Shown in pieces: positions 10,701-24,100 of a DNA stretch of 64,000 bases. Source of the DNA: Leptoclinus maculatus (lineage: Eukaryota; Chordata; Actinopteri; Perciformes; Stichaeidae). The notes under the pieces are model-generated. The model worked only from the letters and a program-made list of their open reading frames with translations, was not told the DNA's origin and ran no database searches. The position numbers were made by a program, and so were the translations under genes. How positions within the stretch are numbered: position 1 is the first letter of the stretch; each line of letters begins with the position of its first letter. Location of the stretch: positions 9,219,284 to 9,283,283 of the forward strand of contig JAVDOI010000019.1 of NCBI GenBank assembly GCA_032191485.1, written 5' to 3'.

Positions 10701-11560
10701 GCTGAACAGGCGATTTAGAAATGGGGTACCGTGTTCTGTCGAAGATGTTTTTGAAGCAAGATTTAACATTGGTCTCTATGGAGCAGAAAGTTGGTTTTCC
10801 TCTCAATTAAAGGCTGTAGTGCAAAATGTGTAAGTCGGTGGGATTCCACAGTCATTTTTTTACGAAAGGACAAGATTAGCTACTTTTCCATCCAGAAATT
10901 ATGCATGAAGAGTGAAAATTGTGGAGTCAGTGGCAAAAGACAAATCTTTTTTTCACAAGAATTTGAAGCTGCTCTTCACTCTAGCGGTGACATCACGCAC
11001 TCTAAGCTGCGCAATACACACCCATTATAAAGTCAGAAACAGACCCAAATTTTCCTGAAAATGAATCTGTGAGTTCATGAAAACTGTGCTAGCTATCAAA
11101 ATGTCCATTTGGCTCAATAATGTCCAGCGTTTTGTCTACGTTTTAAACGTTGAATCATTGTTCTACGTTAAAGTATGGCTAGTCAATATGGACCCAAAGT
11201 TAAGAGTTTTTTTGCTCTCTTCACGCCGAAACCCCATTCAAGTGAATGGAGAAATTTTGCTCCGTTTTGGGGAATTTTCGGGAAAACCGCTGGGCGAATC
11301 TCTCCGAAAAATACTTAGCACACTATTCCCGACCAGGCCGCACGTCTGGATGTATTTTTCGCGCCGCTGTTGGCAACGCTGTGTGAGGAGAAGCGCGCCA
11401 AACTTCCTGGATAATAATAATAATAATATTAGTCCCGCAGGATTACAGTCAGTGTGCTTTGGCACAGGCAGTTTTACTGCCTTTGTGCCACAAAGCCACA
11501 CTGAATTATCTGTGGGTTTGTCACTATTTTTCACATGCACAACAAATACATTTAATACAT
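10700..11560 (+). mobile_element. Probable dispersed repeat with a 164-codon open frame
   Basis: The stretch contains 'tctctatggagcagaaagt', 'cattcaagtgaatggagaa', 'attttgctccgttttgggga' and 'gaccaggccgcacgtctg', then an AAT microsatellite (11,411-11,430) and 'agtcccgcaggattacagt'. These phrases recur in my memory of teleost intergenic DNA. The open frame 11,077-11,571 crosses the microsatellite (a run of five Asn), shows no recognised domain and is most likely repeat read-through. Confidence 0.4.
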
Positions 11561-13738
11561 CGTCCACATGAGAATACGGACTATAGCATCTTTAACTGGT
11601 TCATTTGTGTTTGTGCAAAGTTCCCTTTTTAGCCCCCGCTCGGTTTGAATTATTACCCCAGAATCACAATCTGCTAAATCAGCTCCTGAAGCCTTCTAAA
11701 TCTCATCTCCTTCCAGTCAATTCAAATAGACCACATGGGCCATCTCCAAATTACCCTCCATTATTTGGAAATCATCCCAGGGGCTTTCTGCTTTCCCCCC
11801 TGTTGGCTATGTGATACATTATGTATTGGATGGAGGGGGAAATGGCATGCAACCAGCGAGAGAGCTAGATGACAGAGATAACAGATGATACCTCTTTTCT
11901 TTCTCTCTTTTTTTTTGCTTTTTTTTTTAGCTCTCATTTGTCATATGGGGACATACAAGACATGAGCCGGTGACCCACCAGTAATTAAACAAACACTGGG
12001 GAAAGACAAGGATACTGAAGTGTTTGCCTCTCAACTGTGTGATCCCAGCATGAACTAATCTATTTGTATTTCTTTTCAGTATTTGTAAAACAAAACATAT
12101 TTTGTTATTTTATTCTCACACCAGGCAGGCCTTATAACAGTTGAATAAAAAAACAGACTCACTCCTACCCTCCCTCCCTTGGATTTCTCTAACAAGCCTC
12201 GACTGCTTCTGCCACTCAGCCCGCTTAAAAATATGAGCACTGTGAAGATGGTGCACCTAACAGAGTAGCTCTACAAGCATTTTCCAACTCCCTCCATTCA
12301 CTAATTGAAACATTCCTGTGCACTGCTGACCTCCCACAAGTATCCCTCATTATTCCTCCATAATTTCAACACTAGGGAGGGAGTTACCAGAGACGGCCAA
12401 TCCCACAGCTTTTAGGAGTGCAGCCCCATACCCTAATTGGCCCAGTGGGTTCTGCTGCTGAATCTAATGAGAGCTGACATTGGGTACCGGTGGGGAAACA
12501 TTTTTGTGTTTGCATTTCCCAACGGCCTCTCCGTGGGTTTGTTTCCCCACCCCATGCCTGCAGTGCATTTACAGGATGCCAGAGAGCCCAGGCAAGGCCA
12601 TGTGTCTGACAGGGAGGGTACATGTGTGTGCATATGAAAAGGGGCGAGAGTACTGCCCCATATCAACGGAGAAAATTACATATAGTTGAGGGAGCATGAA
12701 AAATGGAAAGAAAGAAAAGTAATTAAAAGGAAACCATTTATTTGATTCTTTCCAATGTTCGTTGGCCATTACAGACTGTACAATATTAGGTGCATTTTCT
12801 AACAACAGCAACATGTGCATTCTATAAATGTGTTCATATAAATGCCCTGTGACATCATCTTTTTTATGTTCAAAATGTGTTGAGTGATAGCTGAATTGCC
12901 ATTACGTCCCTTTGCAGCAGCATTTATCACACCGCGATGCTACTGCCAAATGTATTTCCGACAGGCACCTCATAAAACATGAAGAGCAGATGCTTGTTTG
13001 CCGGCAGGCTCATAGATCTACAATATAATTTTACATCAAGGGTCAGAATGAAGAACTCAGTTGTTATTGTCCTAGAAATGTTTGAGAAATCTACATTTTT
13101 GAAGACACAAAAAGCTTTTGACGCCCCATTGCAGATCGATTTAATACTATCAAATCCAAACATCTGGCAGCTGAGACACTGCTTAATGGCATAGACACCA
13201 TGGATGAAGACAGACCTTTTCCTGTTAATGTATGTTACAGAACAGGTCACATGTACCACAACCACATACTGACAACTTCTGTTGGTTAAAGTAAGCATTT
13301 TAGAGACACCGTCCTACCACTACAGAAGGAACAAGAGGAGAGCTGCTGGATGGGGAGATTTTCTCTCACTGTTTGGAGTCTGGATTTGATCAGAAGGAAG
13401 ATGAATTTAGGCGAAATCCACAGGCCCATTTCCAGACTCCATTGTTTAAAAGGTCAAATCTCTTTGGATGCAGAAATGGAGTATGTAGGTCTATGTGTGC
13501 CTGAAACACAATACCATCCAACTGCATGTTAGTGGCCACCATAAAGTGGCATTACACTATTGATCAATTTCAGAGAGTCCTTCAGACTGCAGATCTGCTG
13601 ATGCTTAATAGCGCCGCAGCACATCTGACCCAGGCACTAACAGGCCCAGTCCATATTAGGCTACATAATGTTCTGATATGGTCATGATGGAGAATATCAA
13701 ATACTTGATTAGTGCTTCTAAGTACATTTCAAGTATCT
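11561..13738. other. Spacer, nothing recognised
   Basis: No splice-framed coding segment or RNA gene found. Open frames on both strands around 12,384-12,820 overlap each other and lack domain resemblance. The stretch near 12,160-12,640 is less AT-rich and could be conserved noncoding sequence, but this cannot be shown from one genome. Confidence 0.4.
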
Positions 13739-14090
13739 TAACTTTAAATGAATGTTCATGACTTTTGGCTATGCTAGCGACGCGACTCTAGCGATGACAA
13801 AGTCAGATAGTCAAATACGAGTCAAATATCTCACCAACCATTGGATGGATTGCCATGAAATTTAGTACTGGCATTCATGTTCCCCTCAGGATGAATTGTA
13901 ATTGTTTCCTCTAGCGCCATCATCAAGTCAATATTTAACCAAATTGGTACCAAATACCTGCAAAACTAATGACATTTAGCATGATCAGCATGTTTGCATC
14001 GTCACTGTGAGCATGTTACCATGCTAGTGTTAGCATTATGGTCAGAGTACAGCCTCACAGAGTCACTGGCATGGCTGTATTTGAAAGATA
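13739..14090 (+). mobile_element. Percomorph dispersed repeat ('ccatgaaattt / gttagcatt' family)
   Basis: Contains 'ggatggattgccatgaaatt', 'cattcatgttcccctcagga', 'tgaattgtaattg', 'tacctgcaaaactaatgaca', 'gtgagcatgttaccatgcta' and 'acagcctcacagagtcactg' in the order I recall for a very abundant percomorph repeat. No coding potential. A second, partial copy lies at about 46,020-46,265. Confidence 0.65.
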
Positions 14091-17000
14091 AATTAGAAAA
14101 GACACTAGATACGAAAGTATACAGTATATAAAAACACAACATTCAGGTCTTGTTATAGGTCAGACTGAGACTGCATTGAGTTTCCCTGCAACAAAGGTTG
14201 TAGGTCACCGTGAATTAGTATGAGGGTGATTTAATAGAGAAACAAAGTGGGTGCAGGTGCATGTTCTTAAAAGTACTTAAAGGTTTTAACCATATTATAG
14301 GATGTCACAAAAGAATGATAAGGATTTAATGCACTGGCAGTGTTTAACAATGCGCAGTAATTAGGCATTCAAAAAAAAGTTGAATATCTACTGCTGGCAT
14401 CACTGGCAGGACCAAATATTGGAAAAGCCTGAATTATTGTTGAATGTATACGTAGATGCCTCAGTTGACTTGCTTGTAATAGCCTGAATGAATCCTGCAA
14501 TTTATTTCGATGTAAGATGGATCTAAAGAGAAGGAGAATCACCCAGTAAGAGCACCAGTGATGCTGCAGTAAGCAAATAAAAACAAGGCAAAGCCAGACA
14601 GTTGCTGAGTCTTTCATTATAGACTTAAAGGAGGTGATCTGGCCATCAAAAATAGTGTTTACAGTTGGTTTATTTCCCAGTCACCACTCATAGCAGAGCA
14701 GAACACGAGCACACTGGAGCTCCATATTTGTTATTTACCACGTCTGTGACCGGAATTAACCAAGAAAACGAAACAAAGATAATTGAAGTCAATATGAGAT
14801 TCACAATTAATGTCTATCTTAGATTTTAGTGTAACTTAACAAAACCAACATATCCTATAGCATGTTAAATGTAAACGTCACACTGCACACAAAAGCTTGT
14901 ATTCAGGTTCATGTGATGTGAATTAGTAGATTTTTGAGCTGAAAATAACCCTCATCCATGTCCAGAGTTGCTATCGTCTGCTTTAATAGAGCAGAGACGA
15001 TGTGCATGTGAGAGAGACGAAGAGTTTCTTAATCCCACTCAAGTTGTCATTTGCTACTTTCTATGGGTAGGTTGCCATAGTGCCATAAATAGACATAAGA
15101 CATAGACTTGGCAAGTGGAGAAAAAGTGAGGCATGTCTGTTTTCAGACTGCCACACTCATATTTCCATACAGACAATTATAGTTGTAAGAGCATGAAGCT
15201 CCTATTTTGACAATTCTTAAGGTTATATTTGAAAATGTCAAATATCTGACAATGACTATGCTGGTATTTTAGAGCTCATGATTACCATGTTAATCGTCTC
15301 AGTTTGGCATCAAACTATGACGCACTACTTAAGTTAACTAAACGTAAACTAAGTAAAATGCAAACGACGTAACACAAGTGCCGAAAACACATCATAAATT
15401 TAACTTCAAAATAATTCAACAACACTTTGGGTTGAAAGTCCGGTGTTTGTTTGACCCAATCTATTCAATAAGGTTGCAGACTGGACCAAAGTGGTGGATC
15501 TACTGTGTGGACTGACAGACCGGCCAACACTGCAATCTGTAATGCCATGCTGCAAGCCTCCCTAAATATGGTATTTACGGCATTCAGGTTTAGTTAAACT
15601 AGTCCTTACACACCCAATAATGTTGCACAAGTTAATCTGCACCTTTCACCACACTGTCAAACTGCACTTGCACCTGTCTAATCCTGGGTAAAAAGAAAAT
15701 GTATCATTCTCTAAAGGTGGAATTGCCCATTTACATGTAATGCAGGACTTATTGCATGTAGCAGCCTACAAACACACTCATTAATTGAATATCATCCTTA
15801 ATATGATCCATCTCACCACTTCAGAGAGACAAACAAGGGCCTCGATCACAAAAAACATCTGTGTGCAAAAACAGCTGAAGGGTGCAACAGGAAACATCTG
15901 TTTAGCATCTGCTGACATGTCTTTCAAAAATGTGTGGCCCAGAAAACAGGCCATACAGACAGGGCTGTGGCCAGCAGAGGGTTTCACTGACGCAATTCCC
16001 CAGGAGCAGAAATATCCATAACCACTAAACAAACGATGTGGGCGGCAAAATTTCTGTGCACTCCCACAAAGGGAAAGCACAGGACAAAGAGCCTAGAGAA
16101 AGATATGCACATATCATGAGAAAAATACATTTGTCTTCTGTTTCACATTCATATTGGGCTATAAAACAAGACTTATTGCCTAAAAATGAGCAGAGCCGTG
16201 ACCATGTGGCTCTACAACATCACTCGAAAGGAAACTACACAGCTGAGATGCATATTTTAAATTTTCCTTCTTTTATTGGATACCAGTGTTTGCCTTTGAT
16301 ATGGATATGGCTGATTTCATTAGTTTTTTTCTCATTTATCCTTCACAGTTTAATCCAGGTGACACATACAGTCGGTTTAGTCCATTTTGAAGTGTACTTC
16401 TGATTTATTTTAACATGCTCAGGCAGGGTTGTTCACATCAGATGGCATGAATGAGCAGGGGAGGTGACAGTCAGGGTTGCGCAAACAAGAAGATTTCTTT
16501 TTTTTTATGTAACAAATTCAGGCAGTCAAGGTAAATAAAGCACATTTACAACTGTTATTTAAAATAACCAAGCTTGGCATAACATCAAATATTTAAATAT
16601 GTAGGAAAGTTGAGCCCTCTGGTCCGGTATTAATAAAAAATGAGTCAAACCAGCCTTTACAAATTATTATTCGTATTTGTTTTAACCTAATTAAAAAAAA
16701 CACAAACGAAAATGTGTCAATTATCAATATCGAAAATCATCATATCGTGTAACTTAAAATCTTTTCTCTTTTTTAATTAAAGCTCTGTGAAGAATTTGAA
16801 TGAATGACTTTGGCGCCCCTAGTGGTAGAATTAAAAAAAACACAGTAATGCACGCCACTGTCATATTCATCACATTAAAATCCCTCATATAGCAGCTTTA
16901 ACTCAGTTTTTTCTGCCTGAACATTCAGTAGTTTCATCAGATTCAAACAAACACCAACATTTATTTGCATTTACTATTTGACTCACTTCATATTAAGGTT

Positions 17001-17901
17001 GTCATTTGTGATACAGCATGTCCTCACACATGAAGACATGACGGAAAAAAACTCTACATGTGAGACCCTCTGCTGTGTTAAACACACTCAGCATGAACTT
17101 GCTGTTTTTCCACCAAACAGTAGAAGACATTATCATGAGGGGAAATAAGGATACAGAACTAATCGTTTGGCGAGAACACAGTGGCAGGTTTCATAAATCA
17201 CGTATGCCTTGCTTAAGGACACGGTAGCCGATAACATGGCCGCTACGGGGAACAAACATGTGGCCTTTCCATGACCAGACTCATGACACCAAATTGGTCC
17301 CCCTAAATGTGTCCAAGAAAATAGACAGTGCTGCCATTGTGTATGAGCCATCCTCTATTTCCATCAGTTATGTTTCTTTTTCTTCCGATGACCTCATGTT
17401 AATGCTTGCAGCTTTGAAGAAGAACAAGAACGTTATTATTTTCATGTCTGCTATGCTAAATATGAAGGAACAGCAAGGAAATAGAGGGAAACAGCTAGCG
17501 TTTTCTGAACTTATTAAATATCTTACTTACAAATTATTAATGATTACTTATCATTAAGAATTGATCAAGGCTCGCAGTGTGGCTATGAGCTCAGTGGTTT
17601 CACTGCAGCCAGAATGAGCGCATTTCTCATAATGTGGCAAAATCTCTATTCATTTTCTTGAAATTTGATATTGACAATATATGATAAAACACAAGCATGA
17701 TTATGGAACTGCAGAGTACATGTTGCCGTGTTCAACCAGTCGATATGAAACCTGGGATTGGAATGTAAAAAAGAAAAACATCATTGATGACATGCTTCTC
17801 TCGCTGGTGATATTGGTCTTGCATGTTCTTCCACGCTCGATCACTAAGAGAAACTGTTCAAAATGAATGATGGTCACTTCAGAGTTTTAAATATCAACTT
17901 A
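14091..17901. other. Spacer, nothing recognised
   Basis: AT-rich sequence with short scattered open frames (up to 121 codons at 16,038-16,403) and no recognisable domain. The phrase 'tttggcgcccctagtggtag' near 16,810 resembles dispersed-repeat sequence. No gene can be supported. Confidence 0.4.
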
Positions 17902-18380
17902 CAAGTTGCACAGATATGTAAAGCCCCAGTCCCACCGGTGGTCCGGGGTGATCCGGGGTGATCCGGGAAGGAAATCGTCCAGGATGAAAACACATTTGAC
18001 ATGTTTCCCGGTTCTACTACGGTTTGACCACGGTTCACCTACGGATACGCCACGGATGGCCCCGGATACGCCACGGTTCACCCCGGATGCACCACGGTTC
18101 AACGCTGCCCTCCTCTCGATTCCCGGATGGCCACGGATCACCCCGGATGTTAGTTGTACATCCAACGAGCCGCTCGTCTTCCCAGATACGCCACGGATCG
18201 CCATGGTTCACCCCGGATGGCCACGGTTTTACTACGGTTCATCACGGACCCCCCCTGGATCGTCCCGGACTGACTACGGTTCCACTCCAGGATGACCCCG
18301 GATCTGATCCGTAGTGTATCCGGGGACATCGGTAGTATATCCGGCTTTCGGTGGGACTGGGGCTTAAGCTGTGCAAGTTG
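17902..18380. mobile_element. MITE with imperfect terminal inverted repeats and TA target duplication
   Basis: A 479-bp element flanked by TA (17900-17901 and 18381-18382). Its left end is CAAGTTGCACAG and, after a short AT spacer, AAGCCCCAGTCCCACCG (17921-17937). The right end is the near-perfect reverse complement: CGGTGGGACTGGGGCTT (18349-18365), then CTGTGCAAGTTG (18369-18380), with one mismatch in the outer 12 bases. The interior is GC-rich and made of degenerate ~15-20-bp units such as 'ccacggatcaccccggatg' and 'tactacggttcatcacgg', in sharp contrast to the AT-rich surroundings. Frames of 96-129 codons inside are repeat read-through. A TA duplication fits the Tc1/mariner superfamily, but no transposase is present, so the class is inferred. 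Confidence 0.8.
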
Positions 18381-18382
18381 TA

Positions 18383-20000
18383 GATCACAGCATCAAAGAT
18401 TCAGATGTTTGCTGTTGGCAACAACTGCAGTTTATTTGGACCAGAAGTAACTTTTGGAAAAAGTATACTTTTAAAGAACGCTTGGAGATCTAAAACTAAT
18501 TGGCCAATGCACTAACAGACCAATATTTACATGACAGATTAATCTCCCTTTTGATAAGAAACGTCAGCTTCTTTTATCACTCAGGATGGAACGAGGACTC
18601 GGATCAGAACGGAATGGAAAAAGATACAAAAAAACTGTGTACTAAAAACACATACACGTTTAAAAAACCATGCTTACTCAAAATGTCACATCTCACTCAT
18701 TAACAATACTGGGAAGGAGAGAAACTAATAAAGGTGCAAATAAGAAACAACACAATAAGTAAAACGAATGGGTCAAAGTGTAGAGCGGAGAGCCACATTT
18801 GGACTTGAAATGATTTGATTAAGTTTCTCCTCATTAACTTGGTCCAGCAGTATGTAGCTCTCTTTAAGTTAATTTCACATAATGTCAGAGGTCACTATCA
18901 CATATCGATTGATCCGCAGAGTCAAGAGCAATCCTCCTTTTTTTGCCTTAATACGTCTCAAAAGGCACTGGACCTTATTCAGCTTAACAGACAATGAGTA
19001 AAATAAAAGCATAAAGCACTACACTATACACATGTTCTGTACCTTAAGTCCAAGGAGTATTTTCAAGGATTGTGGTACACTCCATGCACTTTCCATGCAG
19101 AGTGATCCTTATCGACAATATGGCACGGTCACATTTATCACTCTTAAATAACATGTTACAAAAAAAGAAACAATTTTAAAATCAAGTTTTCCATCTGCAA
19201 GGCCGGCAAGTATAGAAAACAAAACAACCTCCGTGTCTGTCGTGTTGGCTTCTACATGAGCGAGTTGTTTTTTTCCTGCACGAAAAAAAGTCAACCACTA
19301 AAATTCCACTTTGTGACATCCAGTCTGTTCTTCTGCCACTTCCTCTCTTTATATCAGTGTCGTGCCATTTTAGAGCACAAGCACAGTGCTGGAGTGGGTA
19401 TCAAAGAGACCACTGTTCCCTTGGCTCGGCACTTGGCAAGTATAGTACAGATACCAAGAGATGACTTGGGAGCCTTCTTGGGAGTGAATCGTACCAAATC
19501 AGTCAGTCGGTGATGATGTCCACTTTGAAATGAGGTACATATGTGTGAGGTTTGTTCGCAAAAACAATTTTTTCATTTCTGATTACATATGTTGAAAAGG
19601 TGTTGTGCCTTCTCTTCGTGGCCACTGATTGACTGAGAAAAAAAAAATTCACATTAATCCTGAAAATCACATTTGGCAACCAAAAACAACGTGGACACCA
19701 GGGTGTACTCATTTTCCCTTTTCAGTGAAGGGTTTAAATGCAACTTGGATAAACATTCTGGTGTACATAGGACTTAAGACTCCATTTCTAATGGCTCCTG
19801 CTTTGAACTAAAGCTCTATTTGGAACCACAGAATGCCAATCAAGCGCTCGGTTGAAGAAAAGCAGAGAGAAAAATCCTTTCATACACATACCAGACCCGC
19901 TTTCACTCCTCTCCCCCACCCGTCTTTTTTTTTTTCCTCCATTAAATTTCGGTCCTATTCAAGCTACTAGGTACCAGGATACCATTATCTCTCCCTTGTT
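18383..20000. other. Spacer downstream of st8sia1, nothing recognised
   Basis: AT-rich sequence between the MITE and the probable 3' end of st8sia1. Short open frames only, and no recognisable domain. Confidence 0.4.
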
Positions 20001-20030
20001 CCTCGGATTTCGCCAGTCTTTTCAGTGCCT

Positions 20031-20036
20031 TTTATT
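20031..20036 (-). terminator. st8sia1: Candidate poly(A) signal of st8sia1
   Basis: The plus-strand TTTATT at this site gives AATAAA on the minus strand, 673 bases past the stop codon and beyond the long CA tract. If used, the 3' UTR is about 0.7 kb. Other signals further downstream cannot be excluded. Confidence 0.4.
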
Positions 20037-20207
20037 ATTCCCCCTGGTCCTCCCCTCCTCCACCACAAGACCCAGAGGGGGGTTTGGTCCAGCTGCCCCA
20101 TATGTCACTCAGATACAGTAGGCAGCATACCAAAAAACATCCCCCACCCGCCCACCCAAATCCACACATTTTCAGTTCCAGCTGAGGCCTACCACAAACA
20201 AATCCAT

Positions 20208-20403
<196 letters not shown>

Positions 20404-20708
20404 TCAGAAACGAGGGAAAGAGACTTTGGTACTGTGTGTGTGTGTTTGGCTGCAAGTGTGTATCCTGTCGCTGGTGCAGCTGGTCTGGGTGGAGGACATT
20501 CTCATGTTAATTAGGGATTAGCTGGCGGGACAGCAGGAGTGTGTATGGACACAGATGCAGTACCGAGGTTCCTCGAGGCAAATACGCTCACCCATTTTTT
20601 TTGTCATAACGACAACTTTCCACCGCTTCACAATCCAAATGTTTTCATCTGCTTCCAGCAGCCCACTTAAACTCAACTGGCCGCTCTCGCTTCACTCATC
20701 AGGGAGCT

Positions 20709-21189
20709 CTAACTCCCTCCTTTCGGAGAGGAGCAGCGTCCCACTCTCATGCGCAACGTGCCGCTTCTGTGCAGGTGCCAAAGCTGGACGAACTCCTCAG
20801 GCATGGCGTGGAACCACTTGTAGGGCAGGATGTTGTCGTAGTAATGGTGGCTGACCGGCTGCTCGTCCAGGCCGACGGAAAACGGCCAGAAGCCGTAGGC
20901 CGTCACCTCCTCGCACAGCCCCAGGGCCAGGCTGACCAGGAAGAGCCCCGTGGAGAGGCGTCTGGCGTGCACGCCGCGGGCTTTCCAGAATTTTCCCACC
21001 GTGCGCAGGAATTCGGGGTTGGCAAAGAGCATGGTGAGGTTGGAGGAGGTGTCCGCCAGGGCGTAATACGCCCGCAGTGACGGGTCGGTGCCCGTCTTCA
21101 TGGAGAACGCTGGCATGTAGATGTAGCTGGAGCCGTAGACCTTCATACTGTCCACAAATACTTTTCTCGACCACAGGAGGTTCTGAAAT
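20709..21189 (-). CDS. st8sia1: st8sia1 exon 5 (S, III and VS motifs, stop)
   Basis: Acceptor 'gtctctcag', then residues 179-338 and a TAG stop. Contains RFQNLLWSRK, the S motif around STGLFLVSLALGLCEEV, HHYYDN and HAMPEEF. The tail is short and Ser/Gly-rich. The exon is clearly richer in GC than its flanks. Confidence 0.95.
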
Positions 21190-24100
21190 CTGAGAGACAG
21201 AGTGATAAAGAGGGAGAGTGGGAGTTATTGTGAATGTGGAGTCACTCATGACCTGATGACTGGTTGACTCATCTGTGGAGCTAAAGACTAAATTAAACAT
21301 TACATAATTTGCGGAAACAGATGTTTTACAGTTTAGAGTTAACAGTCGGAGAGGGAATTATTTTATTTCACTCTTTTAATCCTATTCATGTGTATTTTTA
21401 CAATGCCTTGTGTTTCTTTTATATCTTAACACCTTTCCATGTCTCATGTAAAGCACTTTGAATTGTCTTGTTGTTGAAATATGCTCGTCTTGGATAATGC
21501 ATATTTCAATTTCCATTCATTCCATTTGTAAAGTCGGCTTCTTTAAGTGCCATATGAAGTTTGAATTGTTGTTTTAAAAAAATCGATGACTCACTGTACA
21601 TCTCCTGACATCACCACACTGATGCCACAACGTAAATAGCCAATAGTATGCTAGGACACTCACACCTACGCCGTGCTTACATGTCCTCTCTTCTGAAAGT
21701 GATCAATATCTCTTCATAATGCATGTTTTATTGATTCTGACTGATCACCTTTTCTCTATGATGCTGGGGTTGGCTGTGACCAGGTGAGTTCTGGTTCCCA
21801 CATCCTCCATGTATTCCTTCGACAGTGGTGGGAGGTTGCACCTAAATGAACAGAACACACATGCTTTATTGAACATTTCGCGCACACACTCAAGCACCTA
21901 CAGTTTAAGCAATTAAACGATGTATTTAAGCCATTGCCTTCTGATTAGACCTGATTATGATAGCGAGCAGAGAGGCAATGTGTCCAGTTGTGTGTGTTTG
22001 TTTGCAATGGAAACAAAATGCAAAGATCCTTTATCTTTTAATTATTATTGAAGAGGCTAAAATAATGGGAACTAATGATAAGACGCCGGCAGAGGAGACG
22101 TTAAAAGTGGAATGACATGGCTGAGAAGCGGTTGCCATGTTTTTTTTATGTCCCTTTGTAATAAAACCCAGTGATGGATACTTATATTTATCAAATAAAC
22201 ACATTTCAACAACTACCACTTACTTTCTCTCTCTCTCTTACCAACAAACAGCGCTTCAGCTTCCGCAATAATTAAAACTAACAATGACATTACTGTGTGA
22301 AAGTAATGTGTTTAGTTGAATAAATCAAAATAATAATAATTACCTCCTACAAGCATCATATGTGGTTCATCACATCAGAGCTGTTTATAAACAGCATACG
22401 GAGGAAATAAAAGACCGCTAGAAAGGATTCTTTGTTTGCGTGTATGCTGATGCCATTGTGACCTTACTGTAATGTTTCCTCCCTCGGGGTTAATCAGCCC
22501 TGCTTTGCTTCCAAACTTTTGATAAGCTTCGGCGTGAAGTTTAGGTTCACCTATCTCAGTAACCGTTCTGCCATCTGTTGGGTCACTCCCTGATGCCGAC
22601 AGGTTACTCTCTCTTTCGAGTTTCATTTGTCTGACTCTGGCCATCTCCAGTCAGTTAAATCTGGTCGCCTGAACCCCTGCTGTTGATTAATGAGTTGGTG
22701 TGGCCTAAAATTGCTACGTCACAAGGCAGAAATCTGTATAAATGATGACAAGACATTTTCGTATCTCTACCAGGCAGAACGTACGGTGACGTGGACTGGC
22801 TGGTAAAAAGTTACCAGATGGGTTGGTACTCACTTCCTGGTGCAACATTGCATTCGAGTGCTTCCCTCCTTTTAACTGAGAATAAAAGTACAGTTCCCAT
22901 AATGAAACTATTTGATTCACAAGCACCGGTTTACTTATTTGAATAACATTTTTGGCCTTTGCATCACATCACAGATAAATTTAACAAGCAGCGTGAGTTT
23001 GACCAGTCTCAGAACAGACTGTTGTGGTTATGCAAAGTAACCGTATGCCAGATAAGGCTGTCATGTGACGTGCAGTTTGAGGATGCTTCACTATTGCCTG
23101 AACAATCAACGATCTGGCTCGAGGTGTTTCGATGGATTTCTGCCGTGTCGCCCCTTTGCAGTTTTAAGGTCGGATTTCCCTCAATATCACATAAAAGGTC
23201 GATTTTGCATGTCGTGTCTTGTGGCTGAGCCTGCTGTGATATGAATTGAACTTCATGGCAGAACATGTTTTCTGCATCTTCCAGCCGTCTGCGGCTCCAT
23301 ATTATTCTTTTTTCTTCTTCTTACTTTGAGCTCATAGTAGACTTGCACAAAGAAACGCTAAACCCTTTAGTTTAGGAACCAGTCATCTGGTATGAAAAAA
23401 AAAAAGGTACAAAACCATGTTTACGGTTCTGGGAGTGAAGAGATTTAAGAAGTCAATCAACACCCATTGAAGGGCATGCGGCATGAACAGCATGCAAGCT
23501 GTTGAAGAAAGATGCTGCCTTGCTGCATTTTTTTCTTCTTTTTTTTTACCATAATCTGAATAAAACTGTATTTGTATACATGGGGATGTTTATCAACAGC
23601 ATCACTTTCCTGGTGCTCTCAAAGAGCGTTCTGTTCGAGTTGTTAGCTCTCTCTTCAACTCGCTCTGGAGTAGTTGTCGCGTTCTCAGGGAGGATTAGAG
23701 CTTATTCAGAGGTGGTTTCTTCTTCAATCGAAACCCTTACAGATGCATCTCTTTGATTACGTGTGTCAAACAGAAAAGTCATATTCAAACTATGTAAATG
23801 ATTCTCCTTCACCACATTGCCCATCACCTCACATTTTGTTTAAATCTAGCATGGAGTGTGCTCTCCTTTTATTTTGCCCCACCATATGGATTTATTCTGC
23901 TTTATGCCTCCTATCCTCTTCCTCCCTCCTCTTTAGTCTGTTCCTATTTTGCTTACTCACGCCTAACCTCTGTTCTCTCCTCCCTCGCTGTGGCCCATTT
24001 TTCTGTCTCTGCCTTTCCCTCTGGACACCAGCTCTCATTATCACCGATGGCGTTTTGGCTACTCTCTTGGGCATGGCCGATTCACATTTGAAGGAGCAGC

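Noticed and set aside
11077..11571. 164-codon open frame as a gene
   Set aside because: Crosses an AAT microsatellite, sits in sequence resembling a dispersed repeat, and has no recognised domain or splice context.
18024..18314. Pro/Arg/His-rich open frames as coding sequence
   Set aside because: They are the repetitive interior of a MITE flanked by inverted repeats.
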